This document shows, piece after piece, positions 11,399-23,880 of a stretch of DNA of 64,000 bases. The notes beneath the pieces are model-generated. The model worked only from the letters and a program-made list of their open reading frames with translations, searched no databases and was not told the origin of the DNA. Origin of the DNA: Kwoniella bestiolae CBS 10118 (taxonomy: Eukaryota; Basidiomycota; Tremellomycetes; Tremellales; Cryptococcaceae); NCBI RefSeq assembly GCF_000512585.2, contig NC_089244.1, forward strand, positions 434,001 to 498,000, in the 5' to 3' direction. The position numbers were made by a program, and so were the translations under genes. The first letter of the stretch is position 1, and each line of letters starts with the position of its first letter.

Positions 11399-13781
11399 AT
11401 GCGAGCGAGCTCCTCTAGATCACCTTCAATAATCTCCATACAAGATTCAGAAGGGAGCGACTACACTCCCATAGCGAACAGTCCACCCAAGAGGACCTCG
11501 GTGAAACGAAAGCGGACTGCTGTGACTACCACCAAGAAAGCACAAGTCAAAGCTAAAGTTAAGAAAGAGGTTGAGGACGAAGATGGGATAGTGGACATGG
11601 AGGATGTCGTCGGACCGAGTATAGTGAGAGATCATGGGATGGAGTATCATGCTGTGGGTGACATCGAGGGATTACAGCGGGATTTACTAGATTGGTTTGA
11701 GGCTTGCAGGTGAGCTAACTCAGTCTACGCTGTTCATTCCCGAATGCATCGTACTGAAGCATTATTTCTTCTTTGGTCAAAAGGGAGAAGAGAGGGATGC
11801 CATGGAGGAAGCGGTACGATCATAAGCTTAGTATGGAGAAAAAAGGTCAAAGGGCTTATGAAGTGAGCTCGTCTTTTGGGTGCTGAAGTGTGGTATTGAG
11901 CTAATCAAAGTAGATATGGGGTAAGCCATCATCTCATTCTTCTGCCCTAGCTCAATGAATCGAGTGTAGGAACAAAGAACTTCATGGCTGAGTGAAATAT
12001 ATGTTCCGACTCAGTCTCAGAAGTCATGTTACAGCAGACTCAAGTTGCTACGGTGAGCTATCACTTAATCTATCCTGGTACTGGTCATAGCTGATATTCC
12101 GATTTGCGACAGGTCATAGCGTACTGGAAGAGATGGATTGAGAAATGGCCTACTATAGCTGATCTGGCCAAAGCGGATGTTGAGGTGAGTATCATCTACT
12201 ACTGTACCATGCGGAGATACTGATATTTGTGGTTACTCGATGCTCGATGTAGGAAGTCAACGCGATGTGGCGTGAGCTCTTCTCTACCTCCTCTCATCTC
12301 GATGCGAAGATCTCAGCTCATTGGATTTGCATTCTCTCCATAACTCCATATCAGGCGGACTGGGATACTATAGACGTGCACGATCGTTACTTGCCGGAGC
12401 TAAGACGGTCATGTCCAAGTCGAAATATAATGGTAGATTACCTGATGATCCGCTGGTATTGGAGAAGGAGATAGATGGGGTAGGGAGGTATACAGCAGGT
12501 AAGTCGGGTGTCGTTTTACACCCTTCAAGACTTCTGCTTATGCGTTAAATGACAAAGGCGCGATATGCTCAATGGCCTATGGAGTACGAACTCCAATCGT
12601 AGGTTCACCTCTCTTCACCTTTGACATACTCTTGTTTACTGGTTGTTTTGGATAATGCGACAGGTCGACGGGAACATACATCGCCTCTTGACTCGATTAC
12701 TCGCTCTCCACGCTCCCCAGACCGCTCCCTCAACGATCAAATTCCTCTGGACAGCTGCCGAGGAACTTGTGCACAGTCTTCCGGAGGTCGACGGAATAGC
12801 GGGCGATTGGAATCAGGCGTTGATGGAATTGGGCAGTCAGGTTTGTAAACCCGTTTCACCGGATTGTGCCGCATGCCCTCTAAGACAGGGATGTAAGGCT
12901 TATTCAGAGGTATGTCCCATTTATTTGCTTCACTCTTCACCTCGAAGAGATACTGATGAGATTCATGGTATATGGCATATGAAGATGTCGAACAAACCTC
13001 CTCTACCCGAGAAGCAAGACTCAGCTTGTAACTTGTGTGCTCCTATACCCTTATCTACCGGGACTGAGCTCATACCAAGCGTGACGGTTTTCCCTATGCG
13101 AAAGGAGAAGAAGGTCTCAAGGGCCGAGGAAGAGTCCGTGTTGGTATTGGAATGGAGAAGGGAGAATGACGATGAGAGGAAATGGTTGTTTGTCAAAAGA
13201 CCTGAGAAAGGTGAGTGGGAGGCAAGTTAACTCACCTGGACAGAGGCTCACGCGATCTAATGGATGTAGGTCTACTAGCAGGATTATTCGAACCGCCCAC
13301 CACGCCTGTTCCCATATCCTCAACATCGTCTCGATGCCTCGAAGCGTCAATGAAAGCCTTGAAGGACTATATCGATATCCAACCTGAAATGGGGGAACAT
13401 CGATATGTATCTTCGATACCCCATATATTCTCACATATCAATATGACATACCATATCCACCACTCCATCATCACCACTCCGCCTTCGCCTTCCGTACTTC
13501 CCACAGCATCTCGACAGGGGGTATGGCTAAGTGAAGAGGAAGTGGTACATGCCAACGTAGGGACGGGGGTCAAGAAAGTTTGGGCGGAGGTGTACGGCTC
13601 ATGGGGTTCTTTCGATACCACCCAACCCACTAGGTCTAAAGCGGCGACCAAGAAGGGTGGTGCCAAGGGGGACAAGAAGAGACCTTTAGAGGAAGTTGTG
13701 AAGAATGAGAACGGCAAGATTGTGAAGAAGGTGATGATGCCTGCTATGCCTAGTAGGAAGGCTAAGGAGGTTGCTTCATGA
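11399..13781 (+). CDS. MUTYH: Adenine DNA glycosylase (MutY/MUTYH)
   Basis: Removes adenine mispaired with 8-oxoguanine in base-excision repair; nuclear and possibly mitochondrial. The ATG at 11399 opens MRASSSRSPSIISIQDS, a Ser- and Lys-rich tail with nuclear-localisation-like KRKR. The catalytic core reads REKRGMPWRKRYDHKLSM, then IWVSEVMLQQTQVATVIAYW (catalytic Glu and LQQTQV), GLGYYRRARSLL, the helix-hairpin-helix EIDGVGRYTAG, VDGNIHRLLTRLLAL (catalytic Asp) and the iron-sulfur loop C-x6-C-x2-C-x5-C (VCKPVSPDCAACPLRQGC). A C-terminal NUDIX-like MutY_C domain follows (EKGEWE, GLLAGLFEPPTT) and a Lys-rich tail ends at TGA 13779-13781. A 7-nt microexon (11914-11920) supplies the conserved Ile-Trp. 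Confidence 0.93.
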
Positions 13782-14262
13782 GGTTATGATTTGATGCTTG
13801 TATCTCGGATCTTGGGTTGCTGGCTGTATCATACGTATGGGTATGCAAAGAGGTTTTGCTTGATAGGACAGTATCACTAAGACGTCTAGATAGGAGGGTT
13901 GGGTTTGGCGGAAAGATCGATAGACTATTAGCTGCTCAAGAGGGACGCTCCACTGTCCAGCCAATCACGACATCACAGTCTCATATCACGATCATGGTCA
14001 TGATCTCTACTCGAGAAGAGAGAAGACGAAATATGGCGTCTTCGATGGAGCGATTTCTTTCACCATACAGGAAGTGGTATCTAGCATTGATCATCCCACC
14101 CATCAGCCGCAACGATGAAGCCAAGAACTGTTCCTCTTCTATTTTGAGTTCAATATCGGGGAGCATTAGATTGCAAGATGAATCATTACGTCCGTACCTC
14201 ACACTAAAAACCAATGATCCACTGCTGAGCGCTGATCATCTATGGCGCAATAGATAAGTATG

Positions 14263-14275
14263 ATTCCAGATATCT
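14263..14275 (+). promoter_or_regulatory. ATTCCAGATATCT box, copy 1
   Basis: An exact 13-mer shared with 14395-14407; shorter copies lie at 15056 and 15098. All lie within 1.1 kb upstream of the sulfate permease start. Confidence 0.35.
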
Positions 14276-14394
14276 ATTTGTGTTGCTCGCACACAAGGAT
14301 GGTGACATACCATTCGTTTCAAAGGCGTGATTCGATTTGATTGGCCATTCATCTGTGTTGTCGGAGCATGTAATGATCTACCTTGTCAGAAGAT

Positions 14395-14407
14395 ATTCCA
14401 GATATCT
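14395..14407 (+). promoter_or_regulatory. ATTCCAGATATCT box, copy 2
   Basis: Identical 13-mer to copy 1, 132 bp further right. Confidence 0.35.
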
Positions 14408-15055
14408 CCCTCCCGTCGATTGGATCGAAGATAACGTCTGATGTCGCCATCAGGTATCCAAAACTTAAAACGATGATATGATCTGATTGATTTGATCTAC
14501 AGGCACGAGTACGGGAGTGTTTGCAAAACATTCCTTCTCGTCTTTTTGGTCCCGCATCATGTAAGATCTCATGAATCCCCTTGCTCTGCTTCCTTTTGTA
14601 CTCTCATGCAGGTCTCGTGCTTTGCTGGCTATAGACAGGCAGAGATTCTTGGAAAAGAATGGAGACAGGTGTACAATTGGAAATGCCGCTACTGGTCCAC
14701 CTCCACCAGCAGTCAGCACTAGCTGACCTAAGAAGAACGAGCACCCCGCCAAAGCCGGATCGGACGTTTTTATTGTTTTCCTGATAACGTGGTGATGATG
14801 ATTTTGCCGAAACCCTGAATCGCCATATAAACTGGTTCTAAACCGCAAAGGGAGGGTGTCTAACCGACTTACATTTTGATATTTTTGATGAAAATGGATA
14901 TGGCGTGATTAGTCGTCTTCATTTTCAACAGTCCAATTTCCATTTTACACCATCTTTCATTACATGATTTCCATCGATCTCTTGTACCACATACTCCACA
15001 TACATATGCAAGGAAGGGCAAGACGATCAAGAATGCCGTGGAGTGATCTGGGGTA

Positions 15056-15066
15056 ATTCCAGATAT
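15056..15066 (+). promoter_or_regulatory. ATTCCAGATAT box, copy 3
   Basis: 11 of 13 bases of the box, about 250 bp upstream of the chosen permease ATG. Copy 4, ATTCCAGAT, follows at 15098-15106. Confidence 0.35.
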
Positions 15067-15309
15067 TTTCATCAATGATGCATGACGTATGATAATTATT
15101 CCAGATTTTCATTGACTTCGACTGATCACATCTTTCTTCATCTCTCTTTGATCAATTCTTACGGTGAATGCTCGTTACAAAGTCTCTCTTCTGTCTTACC
15201 TCACGAAATAGAAGATAGATCTCAATCGACTGATATTACTTATTGCTTGCTAAGACGCAACGAAGACGTGATTACCTGTACCTTTTTTCTTCACTTGAGA
15301 AAGATACGA

Positions 15310-18046
15310 ATGAAAGGTATAAGTACTGGCCATAAAATTTGGAATAATAGAACCAAGGACAAGGGAAAACATAAAGCTACATTCGTAGAATCAGATTCTT
15401 CCCAACCATCAACTGAAACAATCACACAGAATACGAATACGAATACCACCAACACCATAGAAGGTGGTCATCCTTTCATTCGTATTCACGAACCTTCCCC
15501 TCCACCCTCCCCTTCCCCTTCGTCATCAAGAGCACCATCGCCCAAGATGGCCACCGTCCACGAACATGGGCACCAACAGCGTGACATCAAAACCAGAGTG
15601 AAGAATTACTTTGGATATACCGACTCGACGCCTGAGACCATCTCGGTGGTCAGCTGGGCCAAAAATACGACTCCAAATGCAAGATCAGGAGTGAGTTAGA
15701 GTTTCCTCTACCACATAAACAGGAGATTACTAATCCTTCTTCGCTTTTGCCACAACCAGGTGAAAACTTACCTTCTCTCCTTGTTTCCTTTCCTACAATG
15801 GGCACCTAGATACAACTTGACATGGCTGTTCGGTGATCTCGTTGCGTGAGTAATCAGCTTTCTCCTCGTTACGGCAACAGTATGCTGACTCTTATGGCTT
15901 ATGTAGCGGTATAACCGTCGGTATGGTGCTCGTCCCCCAATCACTCTCCTACGCCAAGATCGCCCTTCTCGAACCCCAATACGGTCTTTACTCCTCTTTC
16001 ATCGGTGTGCTCACCTACGCCTTCTTTGCCACTTCCAAGGATGTGTCCATCGGTCCCGTCGCTGTCATGTCGTTGGAAACCGGTAACATCATCGCCAAGG
16101 TCCAATCGGAATTCGGTACCCTCTATTCTGCTCCAGTCATCGCTACGGCCTTAGCATTTATTTGTGGATTTATCGTGTTGGCCATTGGATTGTTGAGATT
16201 GGGATGGTTGGTCGAGTTCATCCCCCAACCGGCCGTATCGGGATTCATGACTGGTTCTGCCCTGAACATCGCAGCCGGTCAAGTACCTGCCTTGATGGGT
16301 TTGGCCAAACGATTCAACACTAGAGACGCGACATATAAAGTCATCATCAACACTCTCAAGAACCTTCGATTTAGTTCTTTGGATGCTGCCTTTGGTGTCA
16401 CTTCGTTGTTCTTGTTGTACTTCATCAAATGGAGTTTGGCATGGGTTGGACAGAAGAAACCTCGATATGCCCGAGCGGCCTTCTTCGCCTCCTGTGTGAG
16501 ACATGCCTTTGTGATCATCATCTACACTATCATCTCATGGAGGATCAACATCCACCACAAGACTGCTCGAATCGCCTTGGTCGGAAAGGTCCCATCGGGT
16601 CTTCAACACGTCGGTCGACCAGAGATCACCGGTGAACTCATCGCTGCTATCGGTCCTCACATCCCTGTCGCCACTATCATCCTGTTGCTTGAACACATCT
16701 CTATCTCTAAATCCTTCGGTAGATTGAACGGATACAAAATCAACCCCAACCAGGAACTCATAGCTATCGGAGTAAACAACACCCTCGGTACCCTCTTCTC
16801 AGCCTACCCATCTACCGGTTCATTCTCCCGATCAGCCTTGAAGTCCAAAGCAGGTGTACGAACCCCCGCAGCAGGTCTCGCCACAGGTGTAGTAGTCATC
16901 GTTGCCCTCTACGCAGTCGCCCCGGCATTCTACTGGATCCCTAACGCCACCTTGTCAGCATTGATCATCCACGCTGTAGCTGATTTGGTCGCTTCTCCTA
17001 AACACTCCTACGCGTTCTGGAGAGTATCCCCCTTGGAATACATCATCTTTGTCGGTGCCGTCCTCTGGTCGGTCTTCTACACTATCGAATCGGGTATCTA
17101 CTGGTCTCTCGCTACCTCCATCGTTCTCTTGTTAGTCCGACTCGCTCGACCCAAGGGTCATTTCCTAGGAAGAGTAAGGATCAAGCCTGAGTCCCCAGAG
17201 GGAGGCCACCAGATCCGAGATGTCTATCTCCCCCTCTGCTCGGAAGCTCATCAAGATATCCCCGTCGAGGCTCCCCCTCCCGGTGTGGTGATCTACCGAT
17301 TCGAGGAATCGTTCTTATACCCCAATGCTTCTTTAATCAACGACAGAATTGTCCATTACGTTAAGCAGAACACAAGACGAGGAAAGGACTTCACAGGTAT
17401 CTCAGCAGGTGATAGACCATGGAACGACCCCGGACCCAAAGCAAAGGATCTCGCCCAAATCGCAGAAGATGAACAAAACAAACCTAAACTCCGAGCTGTC
17501 ATCCTTGACTTTACCGCCGTGGCCAACCTCGATACCACCGGTGTACAGAACCTGATAGATACGAGGGTGGAAGTGGAGAAATGGGCAGACGCCAAAGTCG
17601 AATTCCATTTCTGTGGGATTTTATCGCCTTGGATCAGACGAGCGTTGATTGCCGGTGGCTTCGGTCAGGGAAATACCAGGAAGGGTACCGCCCTGGAAGT
17701 TGCCCCCGCCGTCATTGAGAATCTCGAGAATGTCGCCTCCCCCCATCCTTTGCCTGAACGAGACGAAGATGGATTCCCCATACATCGACCAGTCGACATT
17801 GAGACCGGACGATTGGATGAGGCCCACCAGGGTGGAAGTGGTAGTGGGACTTCGTCGTCGAGAGCCTCGTATGTCGATGAGAAGGATGTTCATGGAGTTT
17901 CGTTGAACAAGGATGGAAGTTACGCTAGGAGACGAACCTCGGAGAACTCACAGAAGACTGTCCCGCTCGTGGATCGATCGACACCCTTCTTCCACTTTGA
18001 TCTGCACGATGCTATCAACTCGTTGCATCTGCATGAGGATCAGTAG
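15310..18046 (+). CDS. Sulfate permease, SulP family with STAS domain
   Basis: Plasma-membrane sulfate importer feeding sulfur assimilation. Exon 1 (to 15690) and exon 2 (15760-15845) join the long last exon from 15907. The SulP core reads FPFLQWAPRYNLTWLFGDLV, AGITVGMVLVPQSLSYAKIA, GLYSSFIGVLTYAFFATSKD, SIGPVAVMSLETG and FIPQPAVSGFMTGSALNIA, with 10 or more hydrophobic spans. NNTLGTLFSAYPSTGSFSRS is the family signature. The cytosolic STAS domain includes AVILDFTAVANLDTTGVQNL. A Ser-rich tail ends at TAG 18044-18046. The start is uncertain: 15310 is the first ATG after the pyrimidine-rich leader. ATG 15547 (AAGATGGCC) has a better context and would remove a Ser/Thr/Pro-rich extension; conserved sequence (RVKNYFGYTDSTPETISV) begins only after it. 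Confidence 0.93.
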
Positions 18047-18312
18047 GTTTTGGAATGGAATGCGAAAAGTATAATGGGTTTACGTGTCTGTGTTTGTCTA
18101 TGTAATGGGTTTTCGGAATGATAGTCTATCTAGTCTATTTTCTTCGTGTTAGGTTTATAAGTCATATTTCAGTTAGTACATCTTACAATGATCTTATGGA
18201 TTCATATTGCATAAACATATCATTACAGTCACAAGCATTGCACAAATGCATAAGCTGAAAATCTCAAGAGTAAAAGCCTGTTTATGATCTGCGCAGCAGT
18301 TACCACTTCCAC

Positions 18313-20558
18313 CTAGATAACATTCTTAACAAGCACCAAACTCTTCTCCGTCAAAACCAGCACCAGATCCCTTCCCTTCACCTTGACTTGTCCAACACCT
18401 AACAATGCCCCCTTATCACCGCCACTAACAGGTATGACCCCCTGTTTCGCCGTATTCCTCTCACCAGGTACAGGCGGATAATACACATACAAATTCCCCT
18501 GTCCAACGGAACTACCAGAATCAAATGCCAGGACTGTCGTTCGCGCCCCACCATCTCCTATTGATGTAGGTTTGAGTCGTTTTGACGAGGATGGAGAAGA
18601 AGGTTCTTCGTTTTCATGAGGGTGTACATCCCTCGAAGAGGTGGTGAAATGCTTGATCAACCGCAGATCCCTCTTACTAGACAAGACAAATGCGAGGGCC
18701 GGATTGGTCGAAAGGTGTTTCCAAGGATGCTTGGTCAATTCTTGTGTTCCAGGATGGAAGAGTAAGCCGTCCACAGCAGATTTGATGATGATTCCCTGGT
18801 CATTCTGGGAAGTGGATAAGGGAAGGGACAGTACAGACGTAGTAGTCTTTGACCAATTCAATCTTGGAATATCTTGTCCAGGGGTATTCTGGATAAATCC
18901 AACGAAAACTTCCTTTCCTATCTTTCCAGTCTCATCGTACATCCCTTGACCCTCCGCCATCGGATCATCCTCATCGTCCAAATCGAAGTCCATCTCTTCG
19001 CGTAACAACGCGGGCATAGCGGGATGCGCACTCGGTGGATCACCTGATTCTCGTCTTTTGATGGAATTGAACGATTCCCTCACAGCTGCGAGCGTAGTGG
19101 CAGAGAGAGTTTCCGGTACTTCATCTTCTTCGTCCTCGTCTTCGTTTTCCTCCGATGAGAAGATGGACGGCCATCGGACGTTATGGTCTACTTTGGATAG
19201 GTCAAGCTCAATTTGGGATTTCGAGGAGTCATAGGTCCATGTGGAAAGTTCGGGATCGATCGTGGTCCAGAACATCCGGGTCTGCTTTGCGAGAAATCGT
19301 GTGAGCTGTAGGGAGAGACTTGTCGAGCTTGGAAGTGATAAAGATAGTGTAGTAGATGTAAAGGTCAGGTTGATATCTTGTCGAGTCGTGCTTGTATGCA
19401 ACGGGATGATCATATTTATACTTTCTGAATCTTGAGTCCACTTGTACGGATACACCTTCTCCTCTTCCCCTCCCTCAACCTCAATTCCCATCTGTTCCTC
19501 CTGTTTCTGTGAAGATATACTAGCTCCCAAACCAAGTTTCCCAATCTTCTCTTCCCTCTCTCGCTTCTCCCTATCCACCTCACTCTCCTCTTTATCTCCC
19601 ATTGTCGAAGGTATCTTGAAATCTTCAGGACAAAGCACGATCCACCCATCATGTTCTGTATCATACGAGCAATGTATAGGTAGATCATCACCTGTCAACG
19701 TCCAACTGACCTTCAACTTCTCCACAACCTCCTGCTCGTCTACTGGGTTATGTGAAGTGGGGTCGAGGGTGACCTCGATCAACTCGAAGGTAGTCTGCTG
19801 AGATGATTTTATGGATTTCTTCCCTTGGACCAATTTGACCGATCTCGTCAATAGCAGTTTCACTTCGTGATTTGATGTTCTGTGCGATGCGCGGAGGAGA
19901 AATGGGGATAACTCGTTTGACTCGGTGATTGAAGAGGAAGAAGGCAGATCGTATCTCGCTATGAATTTGCCTTGTAGGCTGCCTGCTTCGTCGGGTAGAG
20001 TGGTTTCCAAAATATATAGTGAGCCTGAGCCTGAGGAGACAGCCCAAGTGGAGTTGGTCAGAGGTAAGACGGAGGGAAATTCGGATTGCTGGTCTTTCGA
20101 GGAGGATGAGATGGGCTGGGGTAATGAAGCGAGGTTGGAGAATGTCGGTTGGAGGTCGTCCTACAGATTATCAGGTTAGTACCCACGTTTTCTCCTGTCC
20201 TATATCACGCCCTCACCGGAATGTGTCGGGATGCTGTCCCTAGTAGGATGGTAGGGTACTGGTTTGGTGAGAACAACAGTGGACTCACGGAAATGATAAA
20301 TCCCACAACCCCCCAATCCCTATCCACATAAACCCCCACCCCATCCTCATTAACCACCAGATGATCCCATCCTATCCTATTTCTCACTTCCTTGAAACTG
20401 AGATACGACGAGGTATTGTATCCTACCCTGCTCTGTGTAGATCCAGGGTCGGGTAGGGGGTATTCAAGCAGATTGTCATCGGGTGATAGAGGTTGGAGTC
20501 GGTAGGTCTCGAATTGGGGGTAGAGGAGGGATTTGTCCGGCGGGAAGAGGTATGACAT
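18313..20558 (-). CDS. NUDCD1: NudC domain-containing protein 1 (CS domain, Hsp90 co-chaperone like)
   Basis: Two exons. The first starts at 20558 with MSYLFPPDKSLLYPQFETYR and ends at a GTGAGT donor near 20288. The second begins DDLQPTFSNLASLPQP and continues in one frame to TAG at 18313. The order fits the NUDCD1/CML66 family: an N-terminal beta-rich region (WAVSSGSGSLYILE), a central p23/NudC-like CS domain (YKWTQDSESINMIIPLH, then DINLTFTSTTLSLSL), and a C-terminal beta-rich half (GVIPVSGGDKGALLGVGQVK, DLVLVLTEKSLVLVKNVI). Acidic, low-complexity stretches (ENEDEDEEDE) lie between. Total length of roughly 650 residues is somewhat longer than the animal protein. A role as co-chaperone for beta-propeller clients is known for the family, not shown here. 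Confidence 0.8.
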
Positions 20559-21002
20559 CCTTGGTGCTGCCTGTTATACTGGCGGAATCTGAGGGAGGAA
20601 GGTGTGCTCGGCTTGTAACGGACTGACTTGAGTCTGAATCCTTCCCAGCTGTATTGCATCATGGGAAGAAGAGAGATGACGATGCCTGGTCCACCTGTGA
20701 AAGAGAGCTTTGTTGGTGAAAGTTAACGGAACCACCTCCACCTCGCACCATCTCGTACATTCCGTCATCATTTGCTCCCTCTGTTGGTGATTGCATTGTA
20801 CATTAATGACTCTGATGCATGTGAAAATGGGTTCGCCTAAATTACTGTACTACTGCTGCTGCTGATGGTGGTCTTCCAATGATACACGACTACATATGTT
20901 TGACACTACTACACTCAATGACAAGTATCTCCCAGATCTTAATAAACAGATCATCCATACCATCTCATCCACACCATCTTTCCCGTCGACAAAGCTCTAC
21001 TT

Positions 21003-23458
21003 CTACTGATCCCTGATTTGTTCTCTGTGGTGAGAGACTCCATGTTCGGTGAGTTGCTACAAAGAAACTTAACGTCAGCTTAGCTATCCGACAATATCAG
21101 ACCAACACTGCGATATGAACTGACCTCGATAGTTTCACATACCACCCTGCAAACCTTATCTCCTTCGGTAAGCGTACAGGCATATCCAGTCGTGGGAGGT
21201 ATTATCCTCATTCCAGCAGGTGTAGAAGCTTGGAACACATCATGTCGATTCGAAGGTCCATCTGATCTTCTAGAGGTACTTCCAACCTTTGGTCGAAACT
21301 CATCCTCATCATAATCACCATCCGACGAATCCGAATTTTCCTCCTCATCAATGTCGTTTTCGTTTTCAGCTATAACACCCATTTTCAAAGCTCTCATCAA
21401 ATCCAGCTGATCCACCAGCTCTTCATTCCTTTCAGATAGACTCTCCACCTTCGCACTCAGCCTATCAATATCTTTACCCCTCGATACGAGCTGGTCTCTC
21501 AACTCGTCATGCTCCTTCTTCATGGTACTGTACGCAGCAGCCTTTTGACGAACACTATCACCAGTCAATCTAGCTTGATCCAAAAGGATCTTCAATTCCC
21601 CGCGTAACTTTGCGTTCTCCTTCTCCTTCGTCTTGGCCACGTTATCATTATGGAGTCGACGTTGTTCCAACCCAACTGATAATTGCGTTTTCAAAGTTTT
21701 GACCTGATCTTGGAGTTTCGCACTGAGTTGACATTCAACTACCGCTCTATTGGAGGCTTCTTGATACTGTTGTCTCAGGAACTGATTATCGTCGGTAAGC
21801 GATTTCTTGCTTCGGTTCAGTAGGCTGATTTCGGCTTCTAATTCTGCTATGCGGGGATCGGGTGTCGGCGCGGAAGGGATGGGTGGCTGCTGCTGGATTT
21901 GATATTCCAATTCTGATATCTTTGCTTGGGCCTCAGCGAGAGCTAGAGTATCGGGATGAGTTTGGATTTTTCGAGCTTCTTCCAATTCAGCTTCCAATGC
22001 TGTGATGCGTGCAAAAGCTTGCTCCATATCAGCTTCGGCCTTTGAAATTCGTGATTGAGCTTCTTCCAATGCAAGTGTGTCGGGGTGGGTGGGAGGTTGT
22101 AGAGGAGACGGTGTTGGGTCCGCTGGCGGATCGTTGTGAAGGTCATCACCATTTTCGACTAATGACCGAGATCAGCTCAATTTTCTATCTTAAAGAGAAC
22201 GCTCGACCCACCTTGCGGATCATCTGATTCCGCTTGCGCACCTTCACCTTCGCCTTCTACATCAGCTCCTGAGTTCGAGTCAAGATCGTCTAGATCCTCA
22301 TCCTGTATACTTGCACTTAATTCAGGTGAGGCTTTTCCACCAGCAGGGATACTATCTTCCCAACTATCACCGCCCAGACGTACCCCCTCTTCACCATCTC
22401 GTTCGATGGTCCGACGAGAAGACAAAGCCGTTCGAGGTTCTTCAGTGTCTGTAGCATCTGCTCCAACCTCTACCACTGGATTCGTAGATGCCTTCTGCGA
22501 TGATGGTCCAGGGGACGAGAATTGTTGGATTGGGTCAGCTTGAGACTGCCTGTTTGAGCTGGAAGAGGTCTGACTTTGGTGAGTATGGGCTCCAGGTTTC
22601 TTGAATGATAAAACGGGCGGAGGAGATGGGGAAGGAACATGACGAGGAATTTTTCTCTTCCTCGATGATGTTGATCGCCTTGAACGATGAGCAGCGGTGG
22701 ACGGACCAGGACCAGGGGTACCCTCATCTGATGCTGATGAGTCGTCGATGTCGATGACTTGAGGGACAGCGCGATTCCTGAGGTTTCGTGGCGCTGGGAG
22801 ACCCTCTTCTTCACTTGCAAGTGATGCTTGTCTGGATTTTCGATGTGAGATGCTGTCGGTAGACTTGTTGGGAGTGGTAGAGAGGGGAGTAAGGGCAGAG
22901 GAAGTGGAGTCGACTCTGGTCATTGGTTTGGCGGGTGTTTTCTCGGGACTCGTAACTGGTGAAGAGTTCATTCTCCTACTTCTACTTCTACTACTACGAG
23001 CTAAACACATGTGATATTACATCAGCTCAAGCTATCCAAGATGAAGGAGAAGACAAACACTTGCAGTTCAAATCAAAAGTGACATTGGGCGCAGCCTTCT
23101 TCCTACTCTCAGTATAATCATCCAGCTTCCTCTTCTTGTTCCTCTTCTCCTCCTTCACACTCTCCACGGTAGACGATCTAGGTCTTCCTTTTTGTTGTTT
23201 CGCTCTCTTCTCTTTCCAATCATTTATCAATTCCGTCGTACAATCCTGCTTCCTCGTCCATGATGGTGCCCATGGCTTCCCATTCTCATCGGTCCCTTTC
23301 CAGCTGACAAGGTATTCTCCTGTTCTACGTTGACCTCGCTCATCCAAAATCTCTGATGCTTCCCAGAGGTTTTCGGAATCGTCTTCCTGGGAGATGAATT
23401 GGGTTTCTGCAGGTGGAGAGTCGGATGGTTCTCGTTTGACCTTCTTGCCCCTCGTCAT
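21003..23458 (-). CDS. Chromodomain protein with coiled coil and C-terminal C2H2-like finger
   Basis: Three main exons plus a short last one. Exon 1 (from 23458, MTRGKKVKREPSDSPP) holds a chromodomain: LWEASEILDERGQRRTGEYL, VSWKGTDENGKPWAPSW, then TTELINDWKEKRAKQ, with the aromatic positions of a methyl-lysine cage present. Exon 2 is Ser/Pro-rich and disordered. Exon 3 is a long coiled coil (ARITALEAELEEARK, LNRSKKSLTDDNQFLRQQYQ, ERNEELVDQLDLMRALK) followed by an acidic patch. The open frame stops at 21080, but an intron with branch GCTGAC and acceptor TTGTAG adds QLTEHGVSHHREQIRDQ (TAG 21003-21005). This brings histidines behind YACTLTEGDKVCRVVC and suggests a zinc finger. An upstream in-frame ATG at 23593 would add 45 residues. 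Likely a nuclear chromatin reader. Confidence 0.72.
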
Positions 23459-23880
23459 TGAGCGGATGGACTGAATTCTAACACACGGCGAAGAACAAAT
23501 TGCTGAGGTATATTCAGCAAACGTTGAAGAAGAGAGGTGACAGAATGGAGAGGATTGTATGAGTTTGGATGTGGATTGCGAATGTTTTGACATGCGGTTG
23601 AATAGTCTCGGGAACCATAGTCAACTAAAGTCAGAATGATGAAAATGACGTGGACTTATTCTTCGGTCTGTCCCCGGATGATAGGGTGGCCACGTGCCTT
23701 GATCCCATATCTGCTATCTTTCAATCTCTCATACTCTGAATTTCCAGATAAAGTTGAATGGGGTTGTCCACTTTGATACACTTTGCTCGACTCGAATACA
23801 TATTATCATTCCTTTCTCTTGCTTTCTTGCCAATACTCCCTCTAGCACACAATCATCGCAATAGAGGTAGAATAACCATC

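Larger units (their letters stand above)
13782..15309. other. Intergenic region upstream of sulfate permease
   Basis: About 1.5 kb without a supported gene. A 146-codon frame at 13817-14257 (+) and a 127-codon frame at 14465-14848 (-) have no recognisable motif and are not credible. The notable content is four copies of an ATTCCAGAT(AT) box, listed separately, and a pyrimidine-rich stretch near 15.12-15.18 kb that resembles a 5' leader. Confidence 0.5.

Noticed and set aside
13817..14257. 146-codon plus-strand open frame downstream of MutY
   Set aside because: No family motif and a mixed, unbiased composition; nothing supports expression as protein.
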